A stretch of 64,000 nt of DNA from an uncultured bacterium (GCA_903824675.1 CAIJXV010000017.1:1-64000), one strand, 5' to 3'; numbered from the stretch's first letter, positions 1-9,462 are shown. Made by a program: numbers and translations. The notes: generated from the sequence alone by a model not told the origin.

Positions 1-52
1 TGGCCAAATACTCCCGTTTCGATTGGCTAACCATAATCCGATGCTCCTTCCT

Positions 53-135
53 CTTCGGTAACATCAATTATGGCGCAACCGGCCGTTCACTGCCTATTCA
101 CCTTCTTCGCTTCGGTAACATTTAATGTGGCGCAA
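53..135. repeat. Two-copy imperfect direct repeat upstream of kdsD
   Basis: A 26-nt unit occurs at 53-78 and again at 110-135, matching at 22 of 26 positions. Both copies begin cttcggtaacat and end tggcgcaa, and the starts are 57 nt apart. No ORF of note covers them. They may be the end of a longer array lying left of the window, or paired protein-binding sites. The rest of 1-243 shows no gene; a weak TATAAA at 188-193 is the only promoter-like element I see before kdsD. Confidence 0.5.
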
Positions 136-243
136 TTCGCTCTGTAAGCGGATGATACGGAAAAGCGTGCATCTCTTCCCAAAAGCGTATAAAGTCAGAG
201 ATCAATTCATTGGCGTCCCTTGTGGATGTCCGGGAGGAGTCAC

Positions 244-1215
244 GTGAAACCGTTAAGCCGGGCAAAAGCTGTCATCGATCTTGAGATTGAAGGATTGCGA
301 GCCGTTCGGGAGCAGCTCGATAGTCGTTTTGACAAGGCCGTATCCCTGATCCTTACCGCTCTCGCCTCGGGCCACAAAATTGTTGTTTCCGGGGTCGGGA
401 AAAATCTCCCTATTGGCGAAAAGATTTCAGCCACCCTCGCCAGTACCGGCGCAACCAGTGTTTTTCTGAATCCCATCCAGGCGATGCATGGCGATCTCGG
501 CATCCTCGCGGGCGATGACATTCTGCTCGCCCTCAGTTACAGCGGTGAATCCCGTGAAATTCTTGACCTTATTCCGGTCGTCCGCCGGATCGGGGTAAAA
601 ATCATCTCCCTTTGCGGGGGAGCAAACACCGCCCTGTCCCGTTGCAGTGATGTTGTTATCGACGTCACGGTTCCACGCGAAGCATGCCCGTTCAATCTCG
701 CCCCCACGACCAGCACCACCGCCACCCTCGCTATTGGCGATGCCTTGGCCATGGCCCTGCTGGATGCTCGCGGCTTCCGCAAGGAGGATTATGCCAAACT
801 CCACCCCGGCGGCGCGATCGGTCGAACACTCCTCTATCGGGTCTCCGATATCATGCGGACGGGTGAGCGAGTCGCTGTCGTTCCCCTTTCAGCTACGGTC
901 AAAGATGCCATTCTGGCCATGACCCAGGCCCGCTCAGGTTCCGCCGCCGTCATTGACCGAAAGGGCCTTCTCAAGGGAATCTTTACCGATGGCGATCTCC
1001 GTCGGCGGCTACCCAACACCCCCCACCTTCTCGATCAGCCGGTGAAATCGGTCATGACCGCCGATCCCCTCTCCATCACCGCCGACCGGCTGGCAGTCGA
1101 TGTTCTGCACGTCTTTGAAACCCATAAGATTGATGACCTTCCCGTCGTCGACTCCAAAGGACGGCTGCTGGGCGCCATTGATATTCAAGATCTGCCGCGC
1201 CTCAAGATTATGTGA
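244..1215 (+). CDS. kdsD: D-arabinose-5-phosphate isomerase (KpsF/GutQ family)
   Basis: This enzyme interconverts ribulose 5-phosphate and arabinose 5-phosphate, the first step towards Kdo for lipopolysaccharide, in the cytoplasm. The 323-residue product has an N-terminal SIS sugar-isomerase domain (GVGKNLPIGEKIS near residue 50, HPGGAIG near 186) followed by two CBS domains, which is the usual architecture and length (E. coli KdsD is 328 residues). The ORF track begins at a TTG at 220. I prefer the GTG at 244 because gggaggag sits four bases before it. Its presence supports a Gram-negative envelope. No other Kdo gene lies in the window, and the gene stands alone facing uppP. Confidence 0.93.
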   Translation: MKPLSRAKAVIDLEIEGLRAVREQLDSRFDKAVSLILTALASGHKIVVSGVGKNLPIGEKISATLASTGATSVFLNPIQAMHGDLGILAGDDILLALSYSGESREILDLIPVVRRIGVKIISLCGGANTALSRCSDVVIDVTVPREACPFNLAPTTSTTATLAIGDALAMALLDARGFRKEDYAKLHPGGAIGRTLLYRVSDIMRTGERVAVVPLSATVKDAILAMTQARSGSAAVIDRKGLLKGIFTDGDLRRRLPNTPHLLDQPVKSVMTADPLSITADRLAVDVLHVFETHKIDDLPVVDSKGRLLGAIDIQDLPRLKIM

Positions 1216-1278
1216 AGGAAAAAGACTGTCGGTAGAATTTAGACCGGCCGGTGGATAAGAATCCCATCCCGTCTTCGT

Positions 1279-2070
1279 TCAATGGCCTTTAAAAACACTT
1301 ACGCATCCCGCCACGAGTCCGAGGGATAGGCAATAAAACCCAAAAATCCAGAATTTCGGGCTTTTTAGGATGCGATTCAAGAGCACTAAACTCAAATATC
1401 CTATCCCCCCCGCGACCGCCACCCCGACCAATAAATGCCAGGCGGGAAATCCGGCAAACTCCCCTTTCTGAAAGTGGAGCATTTGCCAGAGACACGCGGC
1501 AGAAACCGCAGGAATCGACAGTAAGAAAGAGAATTCAGCCGCACGAGCCGGCGACAATCCTAAATGCCGAGCGGCAACAATGGTACTCCCTGACCGGCTG
1601 ACGCCCGGAAGGATGGCACAGGCTTGCGCCAAGCCGATGAGAACTGTTCGTCCCCAAGTCAGAGGCGCATCTGAACGAACAGCCCAGCGAAGGGATAACA
1701 GAATCAGTCCGGTCACCCCCAGCATCGCCGCCACCGCGCCCGTTGAATCAGCCACCCGTTCCACAAAATGCTCCCCTAAATAGCCGGCCAGTAAAACAGG
1801 TAGGGTCGCCACCCCCAGCATGGCGATAAAACGCAGGCTCTCCGGATCCTTTCGCAGTCCTCCGGTGATCAGGCCGATCAACGTTTTCTGGTAGTAACAC
1901 ACGATGGCCAGTAGCGTGCCCGCGTGGAGAAATACATCGACCCCCATTCCCGGCGGGTTGAATCCCAACCAATGTTCCGCTAACGCGAGATGTCCCGAAC
2001 TGCTGACCGGAAGCAATTCAGTCATTCCTTGCACCAAACCTAAAATGACAATAGCCCATAAAGTATTCAT
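1279..2070 (-). CDS. uppP: Undecaprenyl-diphosphatase (BacA/UppP)
   Basis: UppP is an integral membrane enzyme that removes a phosphate from undecaprenyl diphosphate and so recycles the lipid carrier for peptidoglycan and other cell-wall polymers. The 263-residue protein has many hydrophobic segments and both family signatures: the glutamate-rich TELLPVSSSGH near the N-terminus and PGVSRSGST near residue 153. Length is typical. It lies 61 nt downstream of the redoxin gene on the same strand and probably shares its transcript. It converges with kdsD across about 60 nt. Confidence 0.95.
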   Translation of the reverse strand: MNTLWAIVILGLVQGMTELLPVSSSGHLALAEHWLGFNPPGMGVDVFLHAGTLLAIVCYYQKTLIGLITGGLRKDPESLRFIAMLGVATLPVLLAGYLGEHFVERVADSTGAVAAMLGVTGLILLSLRWAVRSDAPLTWGRTVLIGLAQACAILPGVSRSGSTIVAARHLGLSPARAAEFSFLLSIPAVSAACLWQMLHFQKGEFAGFPAWHLLVGVAVAGGIGYLSLVLLNRILKSPKFWIFGFYCLSLGLVAGCVSVFKGH

Positions 2071-2131
2071 GATCGGACATTACCTATTTCTTCCGACAGC
2101 CGCCATAACAAACCATACCGTTCTCAGGAGA

Positions 2132-2713
2132 CTAGACCAAATCGCAGGCATCGGGCGGCATCCAATGGGCATCTTGCCCATCCCATTTCACATTACAACC
2201 GATCGGATTGGTGACCGGCACGCTGACCGGCCGACCCTCCGCAATCTCAGCCAAAGCTAACTGCAGATTGTTCACGGTCATTTTAGAGGTGTCCCGGGGT
2301 TGATCGACCCCTCGGCCAGTATACACCAAGAGCCGGTTCTGATCGAAAACATAAAAATGAGGAGTCCGCAAGGCGCCATAGGCACGCGCAACATCCTGAG
2401 TTTTGTCCCGGGCGTAAACCCAAGGAAACCGCTGGATCTTCATTCGCGCCATCATATGGTCGAAATCATCTTCCGGATAGGTGTTCTGGCTGTTCGAATT
2501 GATTCCAATGAAAAATACACCGCGGTCCTTGAACCGATCCGCCGTCGCCCGGGTCACTTCGTCGGAACCGGTCACATAAGGACAATGATTACAGGTGAAA
2601 AACACCACCCAAACGCGGGCATCGGAAAAATCGGCTAAACGATAAGTTTTCCCGTCGGTTGCGGGCAAGGCGAAATCGGGTGCGCGATCACCAATTTTTA
2701 AAGTAAAGGCCAT
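2132..2713 (-). CDS. Thioredoxin-fold redoxin (AhpC/TSA-like)
   Basis: This is a 193-residue thioredoxin-fold protein beginning [14 protein letters not shown], as in AhpC/TSA and Redoxin families. A CNHCPY motif at residues 41-46 gives a CxxC-type pair at the place where the thioredoxin active site is expected. No signal peptide is visible, so it is probably a cytoplasmic thiol reductase or peroxidase; the substrate cannot be told from sequence. The track start is the ATG at 2719, but AAGGGA lies six bases before the second ATG at 2713, which I prefer. It is transcribed towards uppP and diverges from the FAD oxidoreductase across a 60-nt gap. Confidence 0.8.
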   Translation of the reverse strand: MAFTLKIGDRAPDFALPATDGKTYRLADFSDARVWVVFFTCNHCPYVTGSDEVTRATADRFKDRGVFFIGINSNSQNTYPEDDFDHMMARMKIQRFPWVYARDKTQDVARAYGALRTPHFYVFDQNRLLVYTGRGVDQPRDTSKMTVNNLQLALAEIAEGRPVSVPVTNPIGCNVKWDGQDAHWMPPDACDLV

Positions 2714-2774
2714 GATCATTCCCTTTCCGTTTAGAACAATAAATTATCTTTGATCCTTACGATGCGAAAGAATA

Positions 2775-4538
2775 ATGTGGAAACGGTTACACAACAAGGG
2801 AAAACCTATAAAAACCATCGAACACAAAGTTGATTTCTGTGTTGTCGGCGGCGGTTTAGCGGGGCTTTCCGCCGCTGTCGCCGCGGCTCGGCACGGCGCC
2901 CGGGTCGCGTTGATGCATGACCGCCCCATTCCCGGAGGCAATGCCTCGTCCGAAATACGCATGTGGGTTTGTGGCGCCCGCGGGCTGAATCATCGGGAAA
3001 CCGGATTGATCGAAGAAATCCAACTCGATAACCGCCATCGTAATCCGCTCCGGAATTTTTCGATTTGGGACAGTATTCTGTATGAAAAAGCCCGCTTCGA
3101 ACCCAATCTAACCCTCCTCCTCAATTGCGCCTGTAACCGCTTGAAAAAAACAGACAAACGCATTCGGTCCGTCACCGGCTGGCAATCCACCAGCGAAACC
3201 TGGCATACGGTCTCGGCCCCGCTGTTTGCCGATTGTTCCGGCGACAGCATCCTCGCCCCCTTGTCCGGCGCTGATTTCCGCATTGGCCGGGAAGCCCGTG
3301 CCGAATTCGGTGAAAGCATTGAACCTGAAACGGCGGACTCCCGGACCATGGGTATGAGTTGTCTGATTCAGGCCCGCCAAACCGATCGCCCCCAATCCTT
3401 TATTCCTCCTGCATGGGCCAATCGTTACGAATCAGATACTGAGTTGCCCCACCGTTCCCATGATTTTCGGGGTTTGTCCAACTTTTGGTGGATCGAACTC
3501 GGCGGGGAGCAGGACTCCATTCACGACACCGACGCCCTGCGCGATGAGTTGCTCAAGGCCGCCTTCGGGGTTTGGGATCACATCAAGAATAAAGGCGATC
3601 ATGGGGCGGATAACTGGGCACTCGATTGGGTCGGGTTCCTGCCCGGCAAACGCGAAAGCCGCCGTTACCTTGGAGATCATCTCCTGACTCAAAATGATGT
3701 CCAGACCGAAGGTCATTTCGAGGATATCGTCGGCTATGGCGGATGGCCGATGGACGATCATCATCCGGGGGGTCTCCGCTGGCCCGGCGAGCCGACCGTG
3801 TATCATCCCGCCCCTTCCCCCTTCGGGATTCCCTACCGGTGCCTGTATTCCCGCAACATCACAAATTTATTTTGTGCCGGCCGCAATATCAGCGTTACCC
3901 ACGCCGCCCTCAGTTCAACCCGCGTAATGGCAACCTGTGCCACTCTCGGACAGGCCGTCGGCACCGCCGCTGCCCTCGCCACCACCCACCACCTCTCCCC
4001 TCGACGCGTCGGCCAGAAAAGAATCACCGAACTTCAGGCCCTGCTGATGGAAGATGACCTCTGGTTGCCCGGTTTTCGCCGCACGCCGTCCGCACTTACT
4101 CAAGGTTCAACATTGACCGCCTCGGAAGGCGATCCGGAACCGTTGCGCAATGGAATCGACCGCCCAATTGGAAATAAGGATAACGGCTGGACCGGTTCAG
4201 TCGGTGCCTGGGTGCAATACGCGTTTGGCAAGCCGATCCGGATTCGTCACTTGCGTTTTGTTTTCGATAGCGAGTTGAATCGACCCGAATTAAACATCGC
4301 CAGCAACCATCCCTGGCCCCTGGAGTCGTTGGAAGTTCCCGCCACCTTGATCCGAACTTTTCGAATCGAGACCCGGAATCGTTCAGGCATCTGGAACACG
4401 GTCATGCGGGTAGAAGAGAATCATCAGCGCCTGGTCCGGTTGAATATCGATGTCGAGACCGATGCCGTGCGGTTTATTCCCGAATCGACCTGGGGTGCCC
4501 CGCGCTGCCATCTATTTGGGTGGGATGTTGCGGAATAA
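2775..4538 (+). CDS. FAD-dependent oxidoreductase (FAD_oxidored family)
   Basis: This 587-residue protein has a Rossmann dinucleotide-binding motif near the N-terminus (VVGGGLAGLSAA, about residues 23-34) followed by PGGNASSEIRMW, typical of the FAD_oxidored family found in Planctomycetes-Verrucomicrobia and Bacteroidetes genomes. A second conserved block, LFCAGRNISVTHAALSSTRVM, resembles the FAD-closing segment of such flavoproteins. The last 150 residues or so (from about 440) resemble a beta-rich accessory domain. The substrate is unknown; relatives are often placed near sugar-degradation genes. There is no clear signal peptide. It diverges from the redoxin gene. Confidence 0.8.
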   Translation: MWKRLHNKGKPIKTIEHKVDFCVVGGGLAGLSAAVAAARHGARVALMHDRPIPGGNASSEIRMWVCGARGLNHRETGLIEEIQLDNRHRNPLRNFSIWDSILYEKARFEPNLTLLLNCACNRLKKTDKRIRSVTGWQSTSETWHTVSAPLFADCSGDSILAPLSGADFRIGREARAEFGESIEPETADSRTMGMSCLIQARQTDRPQSFIPPAWANRYESDTELPHRSHDFRGLSNFWWIELGGEQDSIHDTDALRDELLKAAFGVWDHIKNKGDHGADNWALDWVGFLPGKRESRRYLGDHLLTQNDVQTEGHFEDIVGYGGWPMDDHHPGGLRWPGEPTVYHPAPSPFGIPYRCLYSRNITNLFCAGRNISVTHAALSSTRVMATCATLGQAVGTAAALATTHHLSPRRVGQKRITELQALLMEDDLWLPGFRRTPSALTQGSTLTASEGDPEPLRNGIDRPIGNKDNGWTGSVGAWVQYAFGKPIRIRHLRFVFDSELNRPELNIASNHPWPLESLEVPATLIRTFRIETRNRSGIWNTVMRVEENHQRLVRLNIDVETDAVRFIPESTWGAPRCHLFGWDVAE

Positions 4539-4567
4539 TAGTTTCAACCGGAAACCAAGAAAGAGGC

Positions 4568-5255
4568 TTACTGGTCAACGGTAGAGTAATCATCTTCATC
4601 CAGCCGCCCTGTTTTCTTCAGGACGCGAATGCAAGCATAGACCAGAATGGTCGGGATCAACATCAGTAAGGTAACGATAATTTCTTTGCGCGCGGCCTCG
4701 CGCATGACCCAGTATAGACTCCAGCTTCGAAGTCCGATCGCCGCCAACAACAAGCCAAAGAGCGTTCCGTATTCTTTGCTAAATACCCGTTTCCAACGGA
4801 AGTTCATGTCCTTTACAGATACGGAGAACCCCCGAAAGTCGGGCCACATCCGATTCACCCGGGCCGCATAAGCATCGTATTCCGCGCCGAATTTCCCGCG
4901 GAGAAAGTTTTCCTCCGCCAGGATGATGCAGGCATAAATGAAACAGATGGCCGGGATGCCAATAATATAGGCGAGCGGGGCGTTGAAAATCATCACCAAC
5001 CCGCAAAAAAATCAGGATATTACCCAGGCACAGGGGATTACGGCAGTGGGCGAACATACCGCCCTGCACCAGTCGACTGGCCCAGATCTGCTGACCTTTG
5101 CCGCCGCGCCGGATATAATCATAGCCGACGGTGGCATCGCGTAGAGATTGTCCGATCAAGCTGATGACCAGTCCCGCCCACTCCAACACGTTGTTCCAAA
5201 AATAACTACCAGATGGAAAACGCGGCCGAAAGAGTAACACACTCAGTACCATCAA
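4568..5255 (-). pseudogene. Isoprenylcysteine carboxyl methyltransferase-like membrane protein, frameshifted
   Basis: Two ORFs (5255-4779 and 4999-4568) are parts of one membrane methyltransferase of the isoprenylcysteine carboxyl methyltransferase-like family. The first ends in HCRNPLCLGNILIF and the second continues GLVMIFNAPLAYIIGIP and EENFLRGKFGAEYDAY, which together form the family's C-terminal SAM-binding core. The break lies in a run of seven T (minus strand) near 5004-5010; one T fewer restores a single frame. The start is also uncertain: the residues RIGNYFFHYRNRVFPLL, which look like family N-terminus, lie in frame upstream of 5255, but only a CTG at 5309 precedes them before an in-frame TAA. 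The gene is therefore broken or missequenced. Confidence 0.7.
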
Positions 5256-5296
5256 TAGGGGAAAAACCCGGTTCCGGTAATGAAAGAAGTAGTTGC

Positions 5297-5963
5297 CTAT
5301 ACGAAGCAGAAGTTATACCACTTGTAAAACATGTCGATATGCTGAAATCCGCCCTTGCGCAGCAACTTGTAATTCTCCTCGACGCGGTAGGGAATCAGCA
5401 CATTTTCGAGTTCTTCCCGTTTTCTGGAGATCTCCATCTCCGAATACCCGTTACGTTTTTTCATCTCGTAGTAGAGCTTGATGAAGGTCCGGTTAAAAAG
5501 CGAATCATTGCCCAGAATTATCTCAACCAGGATCACGCAGCCTCCGTCCCGCATGCCGGCATGCAGATGATGAATGAGCGTATCGCGATAGAGGGGACGC
5601 ACGAATTGAAGAGTCAGGTTGACCACCACAATGGATGCGTTTTCAAAGGGGAAACCCTCGTTCAGCTCGACATTATGCAATTGCCATCGCCGGTTTGGAA
5701 TTCGTTCAAACCGGGTGCGCGCACGGCCAAGCATGGCATCGGAGTTGTCCAGGCCGATGAACTGAACATCCTTGTTCACCGCACCCATCAGGGTTTGCAT
5801 CGTGATCCCCGTCGAACACCTCGGCGGTCTCCTCGCCAAAGTTGAACCCGCCAATACTCGTTGCTTTTCGCACGAATAGATCGTCGCGCTTCACCGGATT
5901 GCCTTGACGATCCTGCGCAGGGGTTTCATCAGCCAGCAAAGGTCTATTTTCGGGTTTCGACAT
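5297..5963 (-). pseudogene. cmoA: Carboxy-S-adenosyl-L-methionine synthase-like gene, internally deleted
   Basis: The N-terminal frame (MSKPENRPLL to FGEETAEVFD) and the C-terminal frame (GITMQTLMGAV to KWYNFC) match successive parts of CmoA, which makes carboxy-SAM for modification of wobble uridine in tRNA. Matching blocks include FNFGEETAEVF, GLDNSDAM, FENASIVVVNLTLQF and NGYSEMEISRKREELENV. Compared with E. coli CmoA (from memory), about 36 residues between EVF and the SAM motif GCS are missing, and the frame changes at the junction near 5813-5823. The N-terminus has an AAGGAT ribosome site before the ATG at 5963. The protein should be inactive unless the deletion is an assembly error. 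No cmoB is present nearby. Confidence 0.75.
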
Positions 5964-6100
5964 AGAACGGATCCTTTGAACTAAAAATCACTAGACCAAG
6001 CACAAATGGGCACCTTTAAGCCCATCTAAACAGCGAAAGAATTTCTCATAATTAAACTAAGGAACCATGGTCAGTTTTAGATATTTTCAGAACTGGTGAA

Positions 6101-7384
6101 TTAGATGTCTCCATCCTTTTTATTCCCACTCGCGACCAGCCGACATCCCTCCGCCTGCCCAGGAATAACGGTCACCCGGGTATTGACCTTTAATCCTACC
6201 TGATGAATCGAGGCCGGCAAATATTCGCCGGTCCACCCCTGGGCTTCACCTGACAGGTCAATGGATTCCACCAACACTTCCACCGGGCGTCCAATCCACT
6301 CTTGGGCAAACGCATTACGCTGGGTTTCGCCCAGTCGTCGCAAAATGGCGGCCCGTTCCCCGGCGATTCGCGCCGGAACCCGGTTTTTCATCTCAAAGGC
6401 ACGGGTACCCGCCCGTGGACTATAGGGAAAAATATGCAGATTACTAAAAGGCAGTTGCTCGACCAGTCGGACCGTTTCCTGAAAATCCGCATCGGTTTCG
6501 CCCGGAAAACCCGTAATCACATCGGCGCCAAGACCGATTCCTGGCAGTCGCTCCGCCGCATACTCGGCAGCCCTCCGGTACTCCGTCGCTGTATACCGCC
6601 GCCCCATCGACTGCAAGATACGATCGCTTCCGCTTTGCAGGGGCAAATGCAAGAAACGGCAGATCGCCTGATGGGCAACCATGACATCGACCACCGCCCG
6701 TTCAACCGTGGACACTTCAATCGATCCCAGCCGGATCCGACCAATTCGGTCCACTGCCAATATCCGTTCCAGCAAACCCGCCAGATCTATTTCATTTGAC
6801 CGGTAACTGCCCAAATTGGCACCGCATAAAATGATTTCACCGTATCCCCGATTCGTAATCCGCCGGACCTCGTCCAAAATCTCCCCTGGTGCGCGACTGC
6901 GCGGGGCACCTCGCGTCATGGGGACCACGCAATAAGCACACCGAAAATCGCATCCATCCTGAATTTCAACGGAGGCCCGCACGGTTTCGAATTGCGGCGA
7001 TTCCGTCGCCGTTTCGGAAGGCGGAGGATATCGAAGGGGATCCATTTGATGCAACACGGCGGGAATACGGAATTTATCCGCCTGTTCCGCCAAGCGCATA
7101 AACGAGGGTTGTTCCGGCCACTTGAGCAACGGGTACGCCGCGGCACAACCGGCCAGCAAAACCAGCGGATTTCCATCCCGGCTCAGCACCTGTCGCACCG
7201 CTCGCAGGCTGTCGCTCTCAGCCTTCTGAGTAACGGCACAACCGTGAATTACGGCCACCTCACAGGCTTCACCAAAAGGAACGGTCTCGTAACCAGCCGC
7301 CCCGCAAACAGCCGACATCCGCGCCGTTTCCGCCTGGTTGAGGCGACAACCGATTGTTTTGAAGGAAATCCGCAAGTTGACCAC
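6101..7384 (-). CDS. mtaB: tRNA t6A37 methylthiotransferase (MtaB-like)
   Basis: This radical-SAM methylthiotransferase adds a methylthio group to N6-threonylcarbamoyladenosine 37 in tRNA. The 427-residue product has the UPF0004 domain with its three cluster cysteines (C13 in FKTIGCRLNQ, C49, C80), the radical-SAM motif CDFRCAYC, and a C-terminal TRAM-like region (GRPVEVLVES onward). FKTIGCRLNQAE is the MtaB signature rather than that of MiaB or RimO. The track ORF starts at 7615, but its first 77 residues only translate a palindromic repeat. The GTG at 7384 follows GAGGGGAG closely and gives the family length. ilvD lies upstream on the same strand beyond the repeat. Confidence 0.9.
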   Translation of the reverse strand: MVNLRISFKTIGCRLNQAETARMSAVCGAAGYETVPFGEACEVAVIHGCAVTQKAESDSLRAVRQVLSRDGNPLVLLAGCAAAYPLLKWPEQPSFMRLAEQADKFRIPAVLHQMDPLRYPPPSETATESPQFETVRASVEIQDGCDFRCAYCVVPMTRGAPRSRAPGEILDEVRRITNRGYGEIILCGANLGSYRSNEIDLAGLLERILAVDRIGRIRLGSIEVSTVERAVVDVMVAHQAICRFLHLPLQSGSDRILQSMGRRYTATEYRRAAEYAAERLPGIGLGADVITGFPGETDADFQETVRLVEQLPFSNLHIFPYSPRAGTRAFEMKNRVPARIAGERAAILRRLGETQRNAFAQEWIGRPVEVLVESIDLSGEAQGWTGEYLPASIHQVGLKVNTRVTVIPGQAEGCRLVASGNKKDGDI

Positions 7385-7390
7385 GTGGCT

Positions 7391-7556
7391 CCCCTCACCC
7401 GGCCCCGATTCGCCATAACGGCGATCAGCTCCGACCTCTCCCGCTCCGGGGAGAGGTGAACGACAGGCCGGATCGAGAATCCGAACAATTAATTGGCATA
7501 CCGTGGGGTTCACCTCTCCTCCCTCTCCCCTTGCGGGAGAGGGCTGGGGTGAGGGG
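7391..7556. repeat. Inverted pair of GC-rich palindromic repeats
   Basis: Two hairpin units lie in inverted orientation between ilvD and mtaB. One is acctctccc/gggagaggt at 7434-7457; the other is ccctctccc/gggagaggg at 7521-7543, each with a 9-bp perfect stem. Outer arms cccctcaccc (7391-7400) and gggtgagggg (7547-7556) are also complementary. This CCCTCTCCC...GGGTGAGGG pattern resembles dispersed REP-like elements seen in many bacterial genomes. It generates the spurious PSPQPSPARGEG translation in the mtaB ORF. It may act as a transcription or mRNA-stability boundary. Confidence 0.75.
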
Positions 7557-7586
7557 CGCGACGAGAACCCTACCGACGACTGCCTC

Positions 7587-9254
7587 TTACTCAACCACCG
7601 CACCGGTCCCGGCACTCGTCACCATTTTCGCATAACGATTAAGGTATCCATCCGTAATTTTGGGAATAAATGGGGACTGACGCGATTTGCGACGCACCAA
7701 TTCCTCCACACTGACCTCAACCGACAGGGTTCGGTTGGGAATGTCGATGGCAATCATATCACCGGGTTCCAAAAGACCGATGACTCCCCCAGCAGCAGCT
7801 TCGGGCGAAATGTGCCCGATACAGGCACCCCGGGTACCACCGGAAAATCGGCCGTCGGTGATCAGTGCGACACGTTCGCCTAATCCCTGGCCCATGATGT
7901 AGGATGTCGGCGCCAGCATTTCCTGCATTCCCGGCCCACCGCGCGGACCTTCGTAACGAATCACCACCACATCACCGGCTTTCACCTGACCAGCCAGAAT
8001 TCCGGCGCAGGACTCCTCCTGGGAATTGAAAATAACCGCTGGTCCCCGAAAAGTGAGCATTGCCGCCGCCACGCCGGCCTTCTTCACAACGGCCCCACCC
8101 TCAGCCAGGTTGCCCCGCAGAATCGTCAATCCGCCATCCTGAGAATACGCATTCGTCAAAGGATGGATCACTTCCGGATCCATCACTTTGGCACGAGACA
8201 CATTCTGGCCCAAAGTCTTGCCGGTCACCGTGGGAACGTTGAGTTGCAGGAGACCCGGGATCTGGGCAATCACCTTGATGATCGCACTGATCCCACCGGC
8301 GCGATCCACGTCTTCCATATGATACGGCGAGGACGGCGAGACTTTGCAGATATTGGGACATTTCCGGCTGATTTGGTTGATCCGTTCCAGATCATAGGCC
8401 ACGCCCGCCTCATGCGCAATCGCCAGGGCATGTAAAACCGTATTCGTACTCCCCCCCATCGCCATATCCACGGCAAAGGCATTGTCTAAAGAAGTGAGCG
8501 TCACAATCTCCCGCGGACAGGGACCTCCTGCCAGGGCCATCTCAACAATCCGGCGGGCCGCCTGGCGAAACAACTTCTTTCGACGGGGGTCGACGGCCAG
8601 GATCGAGCCATTCCCGGGAAGAGCCATGCCCAACGCTTCACAGAGGCAATTCATCGAATTGGCGGTGAACATTCCCGAACAGGATCCGCAGCCAGGACAC
8701 GCATGCTCCTCCAGCACCTCCAGTTCACCTTCGTTGATCCGTCCGTTTTTCAGCGCGGCCACGCCTTCGAAAACACTGATCAAGTCCACCGTCTTGCCGG
8801 CCGGCGTATGGCCCGCCTTCATCGGGCCGCCGCTAACCATCAAGGTGGGAATATTGGCCCGCAGCGCACCCATCAACATTCCGGGCACAATCTTGTCACA
8901 ATTGGGAATGCAGATCATCGCATCGAAACAATGGGCCTTGGCCATCGATTCAACACAATCAGCAATCAATTCCCGACTGGCCAGGGAATATTTCATCCCC
9001 GTATGCCCCATGGCGATCCCATCACAAATGCCAATCGTGTTAAATTCAAAAGGAATGCCGCCCGCCTTGCGAATCGCGGTCTTGATCAAGGCCGCAACTT
9101 TGTTCAGATGCACATGGCCGGGAATGATCTCCGTAAAGGAGTTGCACACCCCGATAAAGGGCCGACTGAATTCCCCACTCTTCACGCCAACCGCCCGCAA
9201 TAAACTCCGATGCGGCGCGCGTTCGAAACCTTTTTTGATCTGGTCGCTGTTCAT
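7587..9254 (-). CDS. ilvD: Dihydroxy-acid dehydratase
   Basis: IlvD dehydrates 2,3-dihydroxy-isovalerate and 2,3-dihydroxy-3-methylvalerate to the keto acids that precede valine and isoleucine. The 555-residue protein matches the family in length and motifs: [13 protein letters not shown] near residue 35, [11 protein letters not shown], and [18 protein letters not shown], which supply the iron-sulfur cysteines, plus GRFSGGTRG near the C-terminus. The track start at 9320 adds 22 unlikely residues; the ATG at 9254 has GGAGA eight bases upstream. A good promoter lies at 9292-9320. No other branched-chain amino acid gene is in the window. Confidence 0.95.
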   Translation of the reverse strand: MNSDQIKKGFERAPHRSLLRAVGVKSGEFSRPFIGVCNSFTEIIPGHVHLNKVAALIKTAIRKAGGIPFEFNTIGICDGIAMGHTGMKYSLASRELIADCVESMAKAHCFDAMICIPNCDKIVPGMLMGALRANIPTLMVSGGPMKAGHTPAGKTVDLISVFEGVAALKNGRINEGELEVLEEHACPGCGSCSGMFTANSMNCLCEALGMALPGNGSILAVDPRRKKLFRQAARRIVEMALAGGPCPREIVTLTSLDNAFAVDMAMGGSTNTVLHALAIAHEAGVAYDLERINQISRKCPNICKVSPSSPYHMEDVDRAGGISAIIKVIAQIPGLLQLNVPTVTGKTLGQNVSRAKVMDPEVIHPLTNAYSQDGGLTILRGNLAEGGAVVKKAGVAAAMLTFRGPAVIFNSQEESCAGILAGQVKAGDVVVIRYEGPRGGPGMQEMLAPTSYIMGQGLGERVALITDGRFSGGTRGACIGHISPEAAAGGVIGLLEPGDMIAIDIPNRTLSVEVSVEELVRRKSRQSPFIPKITDGYLNRYAKMVTSAGTGAVVE

Positions 9255-9291
9255 AATGAGATTCTCCGTTTCTACCCGAATTCGGCTATGA

Positions 9292-9320
9292 ATAATACTC
9301 CGCCGGTGTAATCCGGACAA
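9292..9320 (-). promoter_or_regulatory. Probable sigma-70 promoter of ilvD
   Basis: On the minus strand TTGTCC (9320-9315) and TATTAT (9297-9292) are separated by 17 nt, and the predicted start is about 30 nt before the ilvD ATG. The -10 box matches five of six consensus positions. Confidence 0.5.
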
Positions 9321-9386
9321 GCGGAATTAAAACGACCGGGGTTAAGTGATCGGACGGGTCAAAAAACAACCCGGTGGATTGCGGAG

Positions 9387-9414
9387 TTGCAAAATTAAAA
9401 TGGCCCGTTATAAT
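9387..9414 (+). promoter_or_regulatory. Probable promoter of the nagA-like/GHMP kinase operon
   Basis: A perfect TATAAT lies at 9409-9414, with TTGCAA 16 nt upstream at 9387-9392. Transcription would start near 9421, about 42 nt before the deacetylase ATG. A small gggcg/cgccc hairpin (9431-9446) sits directly before the ribosome-binding site ggaaggag, so it could influence initiation. Confidence 0.55.
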
Positions 9415-9462
9415 TCCCCGTTTGTTCATAGGGCGTAAAATCGCCCGGAAGGAGTTCGGTCC

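Noticed and set aside
7385-7615. N-terminal extension of the mtaB ORF
   Set aside because: The residues PSPQPSPARGEG come from the palindromic repeat; the GTG at 7384 fits family length and ribosome site.
9431-9446. gggcg/cgccc hairpin as a terminator or riboswitch
   Set aside because: The stem has only five pairs and no T-run follows; at most it affects ribosome binding.
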